Source of the DNA: a gamma proteobacterium symbiont of Taylorina sp.
GTDB lineage: Bacteria > Pseudomonadota > Gammaproteobacteria > GRL18
Direction: 5' to 3'
Assembly (NCBI GenBank): GCA_025655455.1
Contig: JAHXIV010000081.1
Span: forward strand, 1-64,000
DNA: 64,000 bases
Positions 55,283 through 63,999 of the stretch are shown piece after piece (positions within the stretch are counted from its first letter, which is position 1; each line of letters starts with the position of its first letter). The position numbers and the translations under genes are program-made. Below the pieces are notes generated by a model. The model saw nothing but the letters and a program-made list of their open reading frames with translations. It searched no databases and was not told the DNA's origin.

Positions 55283-55741
55283 TTAAATTCTGGCATTTGC
55301 CAATGAATCCGGCCTTTGGCCAGCTGCACTATTAGTATGATTATCAATCACATCCTGAGGAATAGCATCCCAACCTGATTTGATATCAATTAACAAGCCT
55401 GAAACTTCATCCAGCATTTCAATTGAGTTTTTTAAATTGGCCTGAGTTAAACGACTATTCATATAAACATAAAGCGATTCAAGATTTTCTGAGATTTGCC
55501 CGCCCTGAGAGTGATCAAGACTGACTCTAAGACCTTCAATAATTGAAATAGCCCAACTGATATGTTCACCTTTTTTAGCCACATCCCCATTTTTCAGGAA
55601 ACCCTTCGCCTTGGATATTTTTTCCAGAGCCCCTTCCATTAACATCTGAATCAGGCGATGAGGATTGGCAAAAGCAGCAGTACTCTGATTACCAACTTGT
55701 GTATACTTATTCATCGCTGCATGATTATTCGCATAATTCAT
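55283..55741 (-). CDS. fliS: Flagellin export chaperone FliS
   Basis: A 152-residue protein of normal FliS fold: FANPHRLIQMLMEGALEKIS near residue 25, HISWAISIIEGLRVSLD, GGQISENLESLYVYMNSRL, and the final helix LLIDIKSGWDAIP. Caps the flagellin C-terminus in the cytoplasm. It follows fliD by 125 bases, the gap holding a truncated family A repeat. Confidence 0.92.
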   Translation of the reverse strand: MNYANNHAAMNKYTQVGNQSTAAFANPHRLIQMLMEGALEKISKAKGFLKNGDVAKKGEHISWAISIIEGLRVSLDHSQGGQISENLESLYVYMNSRLTQANLKNSIEMLDEVSGLLIDIKSGWDAIPQDVIDNHTNSAAGQRPDSLANARI

Positions 55742-55757
55742 AAAAAATATCCTTTAT

Positions 55758-55798
55758 AGCTTGCCTGTTTAAACGAAACTTATACGCAGTATGTATAA
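55758..55798. repeat. Family A repeat, truncated inverted copy between fliD and fliS
   Basis: The minus strand reads GTATAAGTTTCGTTT, then AAACAGGCAAGCT, matching the left and centre of the copy at 46897; the right arm and the CAACTCAGCTTTA end are lost. The left hairpin is kept as TTATAC (55780-55785) and GTATAA (55793-55798) with yet another stem sequence. Confidence 0.65.
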
Positions 55799-55866
55799 AC
55801 ATCATTTAATAATTTTAAATGGAACCGCTTATACTAATTATCGTCCAATTTAAAATTTTCTATAGC

Positions 55867-57237
55867 TTATGTACGAGTAAAACCTGGTAAATTTGATAAT
55901 TGCTGAGTTAAATAGGAACTGGTTGCATTGGATGCAGAAATAATTGAATCCAGGTTACTAAATTGTTTCAGATAACGTGCTTCAATTTGTTCCAGACGGT
56001 ACTCCATCCTGAACTGGGCATCCTCATTATAATCAATTCTTGAGCGTAATCCTTCTTCCCGAACCTTGATCAATCCGTCAAAGCTCAGATAATCATCCAT
56101 TTTTTCTTCAAGGCGAAATGCGATACCCTGACTATCATTGGCAAAAAGTTGTGAAATAGCCTCATAATCAGTACTCACAGCCTTGTCTAACTGACTACTA
56201 CCCAGTTTTAATTCACCAGTTTTAGCATCTGAGGTAATACCGACTTCTGAAAGAAAATTAAATGAACTGCTTAAGCCGGCACTACTATTAAATTCACTAC
56301 GAATACTGCTTAATATGCTATTTAAACTACTATCACCTTCCAGGCCATTCTCTTTTAAGTTATTAATCGTACTCAGAAGAGTATTAAAACCACTGACAAA
56401 ACCATTAAGGCTTTCTTTGGCCTTATCGATATCGGTTTCAATCGTCATATCGGCAGCAGTTCCTGAAACCTTGAGTAAATTTAAAGTCACTCCGGAAATG
56501 GCATTTTCAATTTTATTGGATGCACTGCTGATAGTATAGGCATTATCCACTAATATTGTCGCATCTTCAGAGGTCTGACTTTCAGCCAGATTCAATTGTG
56601 CCACTGCATTTCCTGATAAAAAAATCTGATTGGCATCTCCCGTTTCAGTAGCACTTAATACCAGCTGATATTTATTATCATCCTGTTTAATAATTGAGGC
56701 CGATACTCCAATATCCTGTGTATCAGCAGCAGTATTAATCGCATCACGAATCTGGGTGAGTGATTTTCCTTCAATATCAATAGATAACGGGGTATTGCCA
56801 CTGCTGTCATCAATATTCAGTGTATCAGTAGCAATTGCGGTAGGGACTGCGACATCAGTAATACTGGAAAAAAAATTAAGATGCGGATCATTGCCGAAGT
56901 TAGAACCAAATTTATTGGCAACAGCCAGAGTTTTTACTTCTACAGAAAAACTACCTGAAACAGCATTACTATCAACGGATGCGGTAAAACTCTGCGCTGT
57001 ATCAGATTCTGAAGTAGAGACTTTATAGGTTTCAAACTTATCCAGAGAGGCTAGTTTTCCCATTGAATCCTGAAAAGAGGACAATGCACTTTTTAAACGA
57101 CCAAAGGCACTGAGTTGTGACTGATATTCACTTTCTTTTTGCTGCAGGCGGATCAGAGGGGTACTCTCAACTTGCATCAGTTGAGCAACAAGCCCTTGTA
57201 CATCCAGGTTAACTCCACCAAGAGACAAACTTGCCAT
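55867..57237 (-). CDS. fliD: Flagellar filament cap protein FliD
   Basis: A 456-residue hook-associated protein 2: N-terminal SLGGVNLDVQGLVAQLMQVES and LQQKESEYQSQLSAFGRLKS, variable middle domains, and a C-terminal coiled coil (YRLEQIEARYLKQFSNLDSI, then SYLTQQLSNLPGF). It caps the filament and assists flagellin folding. It lies after flaG in the order fliC2-flaG-fliD-fliS-fliT. Confidence 0.95.
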   Translation of the reverse strand: MASLSLGGVNLDVQGLVAQLMQVESTPLIRLQQKESEYQSQLSAFGRLKSALSSFQDSMGKLASLDKFETYKVSTSESDTAQSFTASVDSNAVSGSFSVEVKTLAVANKFGSNFGNDPHLNFFSSITDVAVPTAIATDTLNIDDSSGNTPLSIDIEGKSLTQIRDAINTAADTQDIGVSASIIKQDDNKYQLVLSATETGDANQIFLSGNAVAQLNLAESQTSEDATILVDNAYTISSASNKIENAISGVTLNLLKVSGTAADMTIETDIDKAKESLNGFVSGFNTLLSTINNLKENGLEGDSSLNSILSSIRSEFNSSAGLSSSFNFLSEVGITSDAKTGELKLGSSQLDKAVSTDYEAISQLFANDSQGIAFRLEEKMDDYLSFDGLIKVREEGLRSRIDYNEDAQFRMEYRLEQIEARYLKQFSNLDSIISASNATSSYLTQQLSNLPGFTRT

Positions 57238-57288
57238 TTGATCCCTCCAATCTTTTTACGTTTTAAACACTGATTCTAAGTACTGGCT

Positions 57289-57777
57289 TCAAACGCTGCT
57301 TTTAAAAAATACCCCTCCATTTGCTGCTTCGGGGGATAGCTCGTTACGTTTATTGATTTGTTCTTCAAGCTTATCACTGGCCTGCTCACTAATCTTATGC
57401 AAGTTTTTAGCCAGTTCCAAAACTTCCTCAGAGGGTATCTGTCTGACAATTTTATCAGTTTCTTTATCGACGACATTAATCACAATTCGTCCGGCTTCTT
57501 TATCAATGCTAAACTCCAGATTTCTCTGAATATTTTGTAAAGAATCATTTAACTGGGTCACTGTCTGATCGAGTTTCTCTTTGGAAGCATCCTTAACAAA
57601 GTCAAGCGGAGACTTTTGACTGGCAACTTCTTGCCGTTTTTCAGTCTCTGTGCTCTCCTTTACTTCTGTTGTCTGTGTATTTTTTTTACTTTGTAGAGGA
57701 TGAACAGAATTTTCACGTACGAAGCTATTCATCACCGCTGAGTCGGGCAACTTTGCATTCATATTAAAATCGTTCAT
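57289..57777 (-). CDS. flaG: Flagellar protein FlaG
   Basis: A 162-residue protein. The hydrophilic N-terminal 70 residues are variable; the FlaG domain follows (LQNIQRNLEFSIDKEAGRIV, NVVDKETDKIVRQIPSEEVL). It is longer than the usual 120-140 residues because of a Lys/Glu tail. FlaG influences filament length or glycosylation in some species. RBS AAGGAG is present (57786-57791 region). Confidence 0.92.
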   Translation of the reverse strand: MNDFNMNAKLPDSAVMNSFVRENSVHPLQSKKNTQTTEVKESTETEKRQEVASQKSPLDFVKDASKEKLDQTVTQLNDSLQNIQRNLEFSIDKEAGRIVINVVDKETDKIVRQIPSEEVLELAKNLHKISEQASDKLEEQINKRNELSPEAANGGVFFKSSV

Positions 57778-57799
57778 AAGTTTACTCCTTAAAATTCAC

Positions 57800-57841
57800 T
57801 CCCTCTATTCACTATCAATCACAACCAGTTAAATAGAGGGA
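57800..57841 (-). terminator. Hairpin after flagellin 2, possible attenuator
   Basis: TCCCTCTATT (57800-57809) and AATAGAGGGA (57832-57841) form a perfect 10-bp stem with a 22-nt loop, 12 bases after the flagellin 2 stop. On the minus strand only a short T-rich stretch follows, so it may reduce rather than stop transcription into flaG, or protect flagellin mRNA from 3' decay. Confidence 0.6.
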
Positions 57842-57853
57842 ATGAACAATCCT

Positions 57854-58678
57854 CTATCCTAATAATCCTAACACACTTTGAGGCAAAGCGTTAGCCTGAG
57901 ACAATACAGAAGTACCAGCCTGCTGTAATATCTGGTACTTGGTCAGATTCGCTGTTTCCGCAGCAAAGTCAGCATCTTCAATACGACTACGCGAAGCAGA
58001 TAAATTCAAAGAAGCATTTTCACCATTACGGATAACTGATTCAAAACGATTTTGAACCGCACCTAAATTTGCCCGTTGAGAATTGAGTGCTGCTAAAGCA
58101 GTGTCAACTGTTGTAATCATTGTGTTAGCTGCAGTTACAGTAGAAACACCATTGGTTGCAGCTACTCCCCCTAATGTTGCATCAACGGAAGTGGTGGTTA
58201 CAGTGATAACATTATTACCACCTGCATTTGGACCAACCTGAAAGGCAAATGCCTGTGCACTGGCACCAATCACAGCAACGCCATTAAATTCAGTTTGCTG
58301 AACACGCAAAATTTCTGCTTTGAGCTGCTGTACCTCAGTATTTAATGCAGCACGATCAACCGAACTATTGGTTGCATTAGCCGATTGTATTGCCAGTTCA
58401 CGGATACGCTGCATATTAGAAGACATTTCATCATAAGCTCCCTCTGCAGTCTGTGCTAATGAAATCGCATCCGCTGCATTACGAGTACCCTGATTATAAC
58501 CACGAATCTGTGCAGTAAAACGTGATACAATTGCGATACCTGCCGCATCATCTTTTGCACTATTAATTCTTTTACCTGAAGATAATCTTTCCAGAGCCTG
58601 GGTTAAACCTGTATTAGTACGATTTAAACTGTTTTGCGCACCCAGAGAAGGGATATTACTATTGATTACTTGAGCCAT
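57854..58678 (-). CDS. fliC: Flagellin 2
   Basis: A 274-residue flagellin very like flagellin 1 at both ends (INSAKDDAAGIAIVSRFTAQ; RNGENASLNLSASRSRIED) but with a different short centre (VGPNAGGNNVITVTTTSVDA). The two genes look like paralogues in one genome. RBS AAGGAG is present. A clean sigma-28 box (TAAA-N15-GCCGATAA) was looked for upstream and not found; a weak match CTCTCGGT exists on the plus strand around 58757. First gene of fliC2-flaG-fliD-fliS-fliT. Confidence 0.95.
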   Translation of the reverse strand: MAQVINSNIPSLGAQNSLNRTNTGLTQALERLSSGKRINSAKDDAAGIAIVSRFTAQIRGYNQGTRNAADAISLAQTAEGAYDEMSSNMQRIRELAIQSANATNSSVDRAALNTEVQQLKAEILRVQQTEFNGVAVIGASAQAFAFQVGPNAGGNNVITVTTTSVDATLGGVAATNGVSTVTAANTMITTVDTALAALNSQRANLGAVQNRFESVIRNGENASLNLSASRSRIEDADFAAETANLTKYQILQQAGTSVLSQANALPQSVLGLLG

Positions 58679-58878
58679 GATGACTACTCCTTAATGATAT
58701 GCCCCACTACGTCTTAGATATATAATAAGCGGTGGAGATTGTATTATGCAGATATACTCTCGGTCATACCTCACAACTGAGGTTTTTATTGGAATATTCA
58801 CTGCTTCTAAGTCAATTGGCGTCCTGTTTTTTTTATTCTTTAGAAATTAATTCAATTATTTTATTTTTTCTCTTATTT

Positions 58879-59214
58879 TTAGTTTATAATTTGATTCAAG
58901 CCATCAACAATGTCTACTAATTCTTCTTGTTCTACAAAACCAATTTTTTTACCAATTCTTTCAACGGACAAGTTTCGGATCTGACTAATCTTAAGCCATG
59001 ACTGTTTACTGTAATTTTTAGATTCAAGGATATAAGTAAGGGGGGAACCTGCTTTTTGCATTTGGCTTGTTAAGGCCATGGCAATGACAGTACCTGAACG
59101 TGCATTGAATACATCGTGACTTAATATAAGAACAGGCCTATGTCCAGCCTGTTCATGTCCCCGTACAGGATTAAGCTCAGCCCAACGTAAATCACCTCTT
59201 AATATTTTGGCCAT
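58879..59214 (-). CDS. MazF/PemK-type endoribonuclease toxin
   Basis: A 111-residue toxin. Family blocks: ILRGDLRWAELNPVRGHEQAGHRPVLILS (in parts) near the N-terminus, ARSGTVIAMALTSQ and the final SWLKISQIRNLSVERIGKKIG. These cut mRNA at short motifs. Its start overlaps the antitoxin gene by 16 bases. The antitoxin comes first, as usual for such pairs. Confidence 0.92.
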   Translation of the reverse strand: MAKILRGDLRWAELNPVRGHEQAGHRPVLILSHDVFNARSGTVIAMALTSQMQKAGSPLTYILESKNYSKQSWLKISQIRNLSVERIGKKIGFVEQEELVDIVDGLNQIIN

Positions 59215-59441
59215 TTAGATAAATCCTCAATATATCCCTCTTCTGCTAAAGACTGTTCATCACCTTGAGATAACTTTGCGCATTCTCTAGCTAAAAGGGT
59301 CTGGTTCAAACGGCTGAGCTTCTCCTTTATAGCGACCTGAATTGCTCTGCTTCTACTTGGAAATAAATGCTTACTGACCAATTTATCAACTTCTTCTAAT
59401 AAATTAGACTCCAGCGTAATTGCTATTTTACTACTACTCAT
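59199..59441 (-). CDS. Ribbon-helix-helix antitoxin of the MazF pair
   Basis: An 80-residue protein with an N-terminal ribbon-helix-helix (SKIAITLESNLLEEVDKLVS, FPSRSRAIQVAIKEKLSRL) and an acidic C-terminal tail (GYIEDLSKWPKY) likely to bind the toxin. It overlaps the toxin gene and begins 8 bases from a large perfect palindrome at 59450-59492, its probable operator. Confidence 0.88.
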   Translation of the reverse strand: MSSSKIAITLESNLLEEVDKLVSKHLFPSRSRAIQVAIKEKLSRLNQTLLARECAKLSQGDEQSLAEEGYIEDLSKWPKY

Positions 59442-59449
59442 ATACCCTC

Positions 59450-59492
59450 ACATTTCTTCTAGTATGATTATTTATCATACTAGAAGAAATGT
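59450..59492 (-). promoter_or_regulatory. Perfect 19-bp palindromic operator of MazF-type module
   Basis: A 19-bp arm (59450-59468, ACATTTCTTCTAGTATGAT) and its exact complement (59474-59492) with a 5-nt centre TATTT, directly upstream of the antitoxin start codon. Ribbon-helix-helix antitoxins bind such sites with their toxin for autorepression. The length is greater than a single dimer needs, so two dimers may bind. Confidence 0.8.
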
Positions 59493-59737
59493 CATTTTTA
59501 TGTACGTTATTCTAATATAACAGACTTTAATATAATCAACATTTGTGTTATCTTTTAAACAATTAATCTGATTAAAATAAAACATAGACTCATGTTATTT
59601 GCAATTTACTATCCAGAAAGTATTCCTGATGCCCTTTAGGAAACTCGTGATAAATTTGAATTTCATTAAAATATGTAACCTTTATTACTGACAAAAAATA
59701 AACACAAATAGCCAGAGCTTTATTAAAAGGAGATATT

Positions 59738-59935
59738 ATGTATTCAGTCGAATTTAAAGCTAATATTAAAAATGGGATTGTTCATATTCCCAATCATTTT
59801 CAAGATCTTCAGGAGAAAAAAGATGTTAAATTTATTGTAATGATTGATGAAAATGATAATAAAAATAAGATGAATGCAATATCTATAGATACCACTGATT
59901 TTAGCTTCAATAGAGAAGAAGCAAATGAACGATAA
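59738..59935 (+). CDS. Antitoxin-like small protein paired with PIN toxin
   Basis: A 65-residue protein: N-terminal beta-strand-rich part (MYSVEFKANIKNGIVHIPNHF), like other short antitoxins of VapB/DUF2281 type, then KKDVKFIVMIDENDN and an acidic disordered C-terminus. RBS AAGGAGATATT precedes the ATG. It overlaps the toxin start by 11 bases. Assigned mostly because of the toxin next to it. Confidence 0.7.
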   Translation: MYSVEFKANIKNGIVHIPNHFQDLQEKKDVKFIVMIDENDNKNKMNAISIDTTDFSFNREEANER

Positions 59936-60356
59936 AGTTTTTATCGATTTAAATATTATTTTATACGCCTATTCTAAAACAGAAACTAAAAAAGCTGACA
60001 TTGCAAACAACCTTATCTTTGGCTCTGACAATATTTATATTTCCAAACAAGTAACCAATGAAGTTATCAATATTTTGTGTAAAAAATTTAAATTAAGAAC
60101 TGATGACATAATCAATGTCATTTTAGAGTTAGACAATAAATTCTCTATACTTGATTTTTCACTCATAACTCAAATTAATGCTCTAAAAATCAAAGAAAAA
60201 TACCAATTTCAATTTTATGACAGTCTAATCATTGCAACTGCAATAGAGAATAATTGCTCAACTCTTTTTAGTGAAGATATGCAGCACAAGCAGATAATTG
60301 AAGATTGTTTGCAAATTATCAATCTTTTTTATAACCAATCTAATTGTCAATTTTAA
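59925..60356 (+). CDS. PIN-domain ribonuclease (VapC-like toxin)
   Basis: A 143-residue PIN domain. The first catalytic Asp is in KVFIDLNIILYAYS (residue 8), the next acid Glu in QVTNEVINILCKK, and the Asp of QFQFYDSLIIATAI and Glu/Asp of TLFSEDMQHKQ complete the acidic site. Likely a tRNA- or mRNA-cleaving toxin. Very AT-rich, as are the neighbouring genes from here to the window end. Confidence 0.87.
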   Translation: MNDKVFIDLNIILYAYSKTETKKADIANNLIFGSDNIYISKQVTNEVINILCKKFKLRTDDIINVILELDNKFSILDFSLITQINALKIKEKYQFQFYDSLIIATAIENNCSTLFSEDMQHKQIIEDCLQIINLFYNQSNCQF

Positions 60357-60421
60357 ATTAAAATTTGACATATTTTATGCTGAACACTTAATTATATTAA
60401 ATTCATAAACAGGTAAAAAAA

Positions 60422-63229
60422 TTGATCACTTTAAATAACGACACCCAACTCGGTACCCTCATAGAAAACCAATTCGGTGATCATTACCTCTTTTCAGTTA
60501 ACCGAAGAATTTTTGAAAAAATAGATTATCAAACCAGTTTTCTGCAAGAGTTCAATGATATCTTCGATAAGGAAGATACCTTATACATCATTTCCGGCAC
60601 TGACTCCGGCATGATGGTCAAGCAACTACTCAAAACCCCACCGGAAAAAGGCAGTGCCTATGTTTTTATTGAGTTCCCAGAAATTATAGAGTTGACAAAA
60701 GATCAATACAATCTGACAGATCATAAACGTATTCTTGTTACCACTGAAGAACAGTGGCAGGATGAGGCTAAAAAAATTGGCATGGATATCTATTTCATGA
60801 TCAATAAAGTAAAAACCGTTAAATCCTTTGCTGCACAATATTATTATCTCAATGAATACCTTTTTCTACGCCAGGCAATAGAAGATATTATCAACCACCT
60901 AACCTGGCAATTTCAATCTCAATTACACGGTAAAACCTTTGTACAAAAACAATTAGAAAACATTGCAGAAAATCATACCCCTGGGATTCTATTAAAAGAT
61001 TATTTCAAAGGAAAATCAGCTCTGATTTTAGCTGGCGGTCCATCACTGGATAATTATATTGAATGGATAGAAGAAAATCAGAATCACTATATGGTCATTG
61101 CTGTCTCCCGAATTGCCAGAAGATTATTACAAACAAAAATTAAACCTGATATCTTTGTATCAGTTGATCCATATCCTGTAAACTTTAATATTAGTAAACC
61201 TATTTTTAATTATATAAATGATAGCCTTCTAATTCATCAATATCATATAAACCCCATATTATTGGGTAATTGGCTCGGTGTAAATCTCTATTTGGGCGAT
61301 ATTTTCCCTTGGGAAACAAAACTTAATAAAGAAAATTTTACAGGCATTGGTCCCACAGTGACCAATACAGCCATCAAACTCGCCATTGACATGGGTATTA
61401 AACAGCAAATTCTTTTTGGTGTTGATCTTTGTTATAGTCCTGACGGCTATACCCACGCTAAAGGTAGTAATGAACATGATGCAGGCCCGGATATTAATTC
61501 TATTGCTCAAACAGTCATCACCAATAAGGGTGAAAAAGCAGAAACTAATTCCGCCTATTATGAAGCTGTCACTGTTATAGAACATCTGGCAGAACTTGCT
61601 ATCACAACTAATAATGGGAAATTAATAAATCCATCCCCTAATTCTACGAAAATGAAGAATGTAGAACATATTCTTATTGAGAATATTGAAATTGGTCATA
61701 AAAGTGTCACAATTACTTCATTTCTACAGAAACAGCTGTCAATACACGAAGACTCATATTTTAAAGTTAAACATTATCAAACAGTTTTAAAAGAACTCAA
61801 TACAACACAATTTAAGGTCAACAAAATTGAAGAACTTGCAAACAAAGGTTTGGAATATAATGAAAAATTCTTTGCCAACAATAATCCTGAAGCTAATTTT
61901 AATTTTAAACTAAAAATGGATAAACTTGAAAAAGAATTAAATCATATAGATTTGATTAAATTCTCAGATTTATCAAAAAAGTTTGGTATGAATGAATTTT
62001 TATATTTCTTAAATCCTGACAGTGATCGGGAATGGACAAATGAGGACATTAAAAAATCGGGTGATATTTATTATAGGGCTCTGAGAACTGGAGCAACTGA
62101 ACTAAACAAACATATCTTTACTGCAATTAATCGTATTGAAGTTAGGCTGCTGGAGCATGATAAATTAGCTGTAAATGATGAATTAATCAATAGACATTTA
62201 AACTCATTTAATAAATCTTATACATTAGACAGAATAATTGCATCCCTAAAAACCTCAATTATAAAAAACTCTAATAAAAAAAATATAGAACAGCAACAAA
62301 AAGAAGAGCAAGAGCTTCTAGAAAAGCATATTAAAATAAAACAAGAAACAATCAAAAGTTGTAGCGATTTATTTGTTGCCTATAAAAATGGAGATAAATC
62401 ACTTGGAAATGCTGCAAGTAAAAGAAAATTAGCCATAATATTTGATATTGTTATGCGTCAAATCGATCGCGATGCACATTCAGCTAAAATTTATGTCATA
62501 GAAAAAAATAAACCAGAATTCTATACTTATTTTCATCAAGTTTACATATCAAAAGTAACATTTACAGATGAAAAAATGTATGATGTCACTTCTGAAGAAT
62601 ATATAAAACAAGTTAAAAATCATTTCAATTTATTTCTAAAAACAACTCAACCTGTTGTTAATAAAATAGATACCTTAAAGTTTGAAGGTTTAGAGATAAA
62701 ACTATACAATAAATTTGTTCTAAAAGACGAGAAATCATTAAGAAAAATTATAAAGAGTCTTAATTTTTTTAACACCAAAGAAACAGAATGCAAGTCATTC
62801 CTTCATTTAGCTAAAGGATACCAATATGAGCTATCAAATGAATTTGATCTCGCAGTACAAGAATATGGCTATGCCAACAGTGATAGAACAATAGAAAGTG
62901 CACTAAAAAGAATCGCATTTATCAGTCTTGAAAAGCAAGATTTTGTATCTGCTAATGATGCTCTCATAATGTTGTCTGAGATTTCACCAGCCTACTTAGC
63001 ACAATTAGCTGAAATATATTTTATAACAAAAAACTATAACGATGCTTTAGAGCTCTATGCACAATATTTGGACTATAATCCTGCAGATATAATTATATTA
63101 ACCAAAGTGGCTAAGCTATATGAATCACAAAATATTAGTGATGGTGCAAAATTCATTTATAATCAAATTCTTGAACTAGAGCCTGATAATCAAATTGCTA
63201 ACACCTATCTGAAGCAATGCCCGCATTAG
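60422..63229 (+). CDS. Maf-type DUF115 motility accessory / flagellin glycosylation protein
   Basis: A 935-residue protein starting at TTG (60422) since no ATG lies nearby; an AGG occurs upstream. An N-terminal Maf-specific region (about 1-150) is followed by the DUF115 Rossmann-like domain with ILAGGPSLDNYIEWIEENQN near residue 204, KPDIFVSVDPYPVNFN, and FGVDLCYSPDGYTHAKGS. The C-terminal part (from about 540) is coiled-coil rich, and the last 150 residues look like TPR repeats (GYQYELSNEFDLAVQEYGYA; YNDALELYAQYLDYNPADI). Maf proteins transfer pseudaminic or legionaminic acid to flagellin. Its position near flagellin 2 fits this. Confidence 0.82.
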   Translation: MITLNNDTQLGTLIENQFGDHYLFSVNRRIFEKIDYQTSFLQEFNDIFDKEDTLYIISGTDSGMMVKQLLKTPPEKGSAYVFIEFPEIIELTKDQYNLTDHKRILVTTEEQWQDEAKKIGMDIYFMINKVKTVKSFAAQYYYLNEYLFLRQAIEDIINHLTWQFQSQLHGKTFVQKQLENIAENHTPGILLKDYFKGKSALILAGGPSLDNYIEWIEENQNHYMVIAVSRIARRLLQTKIKPDIFVSVDPYPVNFNISKPIFNYINDSLLIHQYHINPILLGNWLGVNLYLGDIFPWETKLNKENFTGIGPTVTNTAIKLAIDMGIKQQILFGVDLCYSPDGYTHAKGSNEHDAGPDINSIAQTVITNKGEKAETNSAYYEAVTVIEHLAELAITTNNGKLINPSPNSTKMKNVEHILIENIEIGHKSVTITSFLQKQLSIHEDSYFKVKHYQTVLKELNTTQFKVNKIEELANKGLEYNEKFFANNNPEANFNFKLKMDKLEKELNHIDLIKFSDLSKKFGMNEFLYFLNPDSDREWTNEDIKKSGDIYYRALRTGATELNKHIFTAINRIEVRLLEHDKLAVNDELINRHLNSFNKSYTLDRIIASLKTSIIKNSNKKNIEQQQKEEQELLEKHIKIKQETIKSCSDLFVAYKNGDKSLGNAASKRKLAIIFDIVMRQIDRDAHSAKIYVIEKNKPEFYTYFHQVYISKVTFTDEKMYDVTSEEYIKQVKNHFNLFLKTTQPVVNKIDTLKFEGLEIKLYNKFVLKDEKSLRKIIKSLNFFNTKETECKSFLHLAKGYQYELSNEFDLAVQEYGYANSDRTIESALKRIAFISLEKQDFVSANDALIMLSEISPAYLAQLAEIYFITKNYNDALELYAQYLDYNPADIIILTKVAKLYESQNISDGAKFIYNQILELEPDNQIANTYLKQCPH

Positions 63230-63231
63230 CA

Positions 63232-63999
63232 TTATCCTTCAATATTCAAGCTAGAAAAAATTTCATTGAAATGGCAGCGAGGAAAAATCTCTAAACGCCC
63301 CCTATCTGTTGCATTAAATATTTTCCTGTCATTTTTTTCATAGAGACTTTTCACTCTTTGAAACCCTTTTTCCATATCAACAATGTCTGAATCAATATCC
63401 CACTTTAAATATTCATTTTTATATAAACTAAGATAATCCGGATGGAAATATTCATTATTTATAACAGAATTTTTTGGGGATAACTCATGCATATCGGAAC
63501 TATACTGATAATCATGATCCATCCCAATAAGATAGACTGGATCACACCCCATATAATATGCCATTTGTAGCATAATAATTGAAACCGAATGATTAGTTTC
63601 CAGCCCATTAGAATATATATCCGTTACATCCATGGATTTTAAAGATCTATATTTGACAGGAAAAAAAATTCCATCTGAAAACAAGTCATACAGAGTACTA
63701 GCAAAAATTTTAATTGACCTGAGTTTTTCTATCTCATTTTTCCGTACTTCAATTCTCCTATCCACCGCAAAATAATAAGTAGGGTGAAAGTTACTAATTA
63801 AAGTAATTCCATTACAACCAAATGTTATAAACTTATCTAACAATAATGGACTGGTATTGACTAAACTTTTTCCATTACCAATAATAACAGCAGCTTTGTT
63901 TTTGTGACAATTATATAAAGAATTTAAAATTTTTTTAGAAGAACATTTTTGATAAAGATTAGGGGATAACTCTATCATCTCTTTATCAAACTTAATAAT
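63232..63999 (-). CDS. Second DUF115-family protein, possibly extending past the window
   Basis: At least 248 residues if started at the ATG at 63978; the frame stays open to the window edge, so the true start may lie outside. DUF115 motifs: AAVIIGNGKSLVNTSPLLLD, FITFGCNGITLI, YYFAVDRRIEV, MAYYMGCDPVYLIGMDHDYQY. Same fold as the Maf domain but without flanking domains, as in sugar-processing DUF115 proteins. It converges with the Maf gene, whose stop is 2 bases away. Probably surface-glycan or flagellin modification. Confidence 0.72.
   Translation of the reverse strand: MIKFDKEMIELSPNLYQKCSSKKILNSLYNCHKNKAAVIIGNGKSLVNTSPLLLDKFITFGCNGITLISNFHPTYYFAVDRRIEVRKNEIEKLRSIKIFASTLYDLFSDGIFFPVKYRSLKSMDVTDIYSNGLETNHSVSIIMLQMAYYMGCDPVYLIGMDHDYQYSSDMHELSPKNSVINNEYFHPDYLSLYKNEYLKWDIDSDIVDMEKGFQRVKSLYEKNDRKIFNATDRGRLEIFPRCHFNEIFSSLNIEG

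Noticed and set aside
58768-58785. Small hairpin CCTCA-CAAC-TGAGG followed by T5 upstream of flagellin 2
   Set aside because: It has a terminator look on the plus strand, but no plus-strand gene precedes it and the stem is only 5 bp.
58745-58790. Sigma-28 promoter for flagellin 2
   Set aside because: The nearest -10 like sequence matches five of eight positions and has no -35 element at the right spacing.
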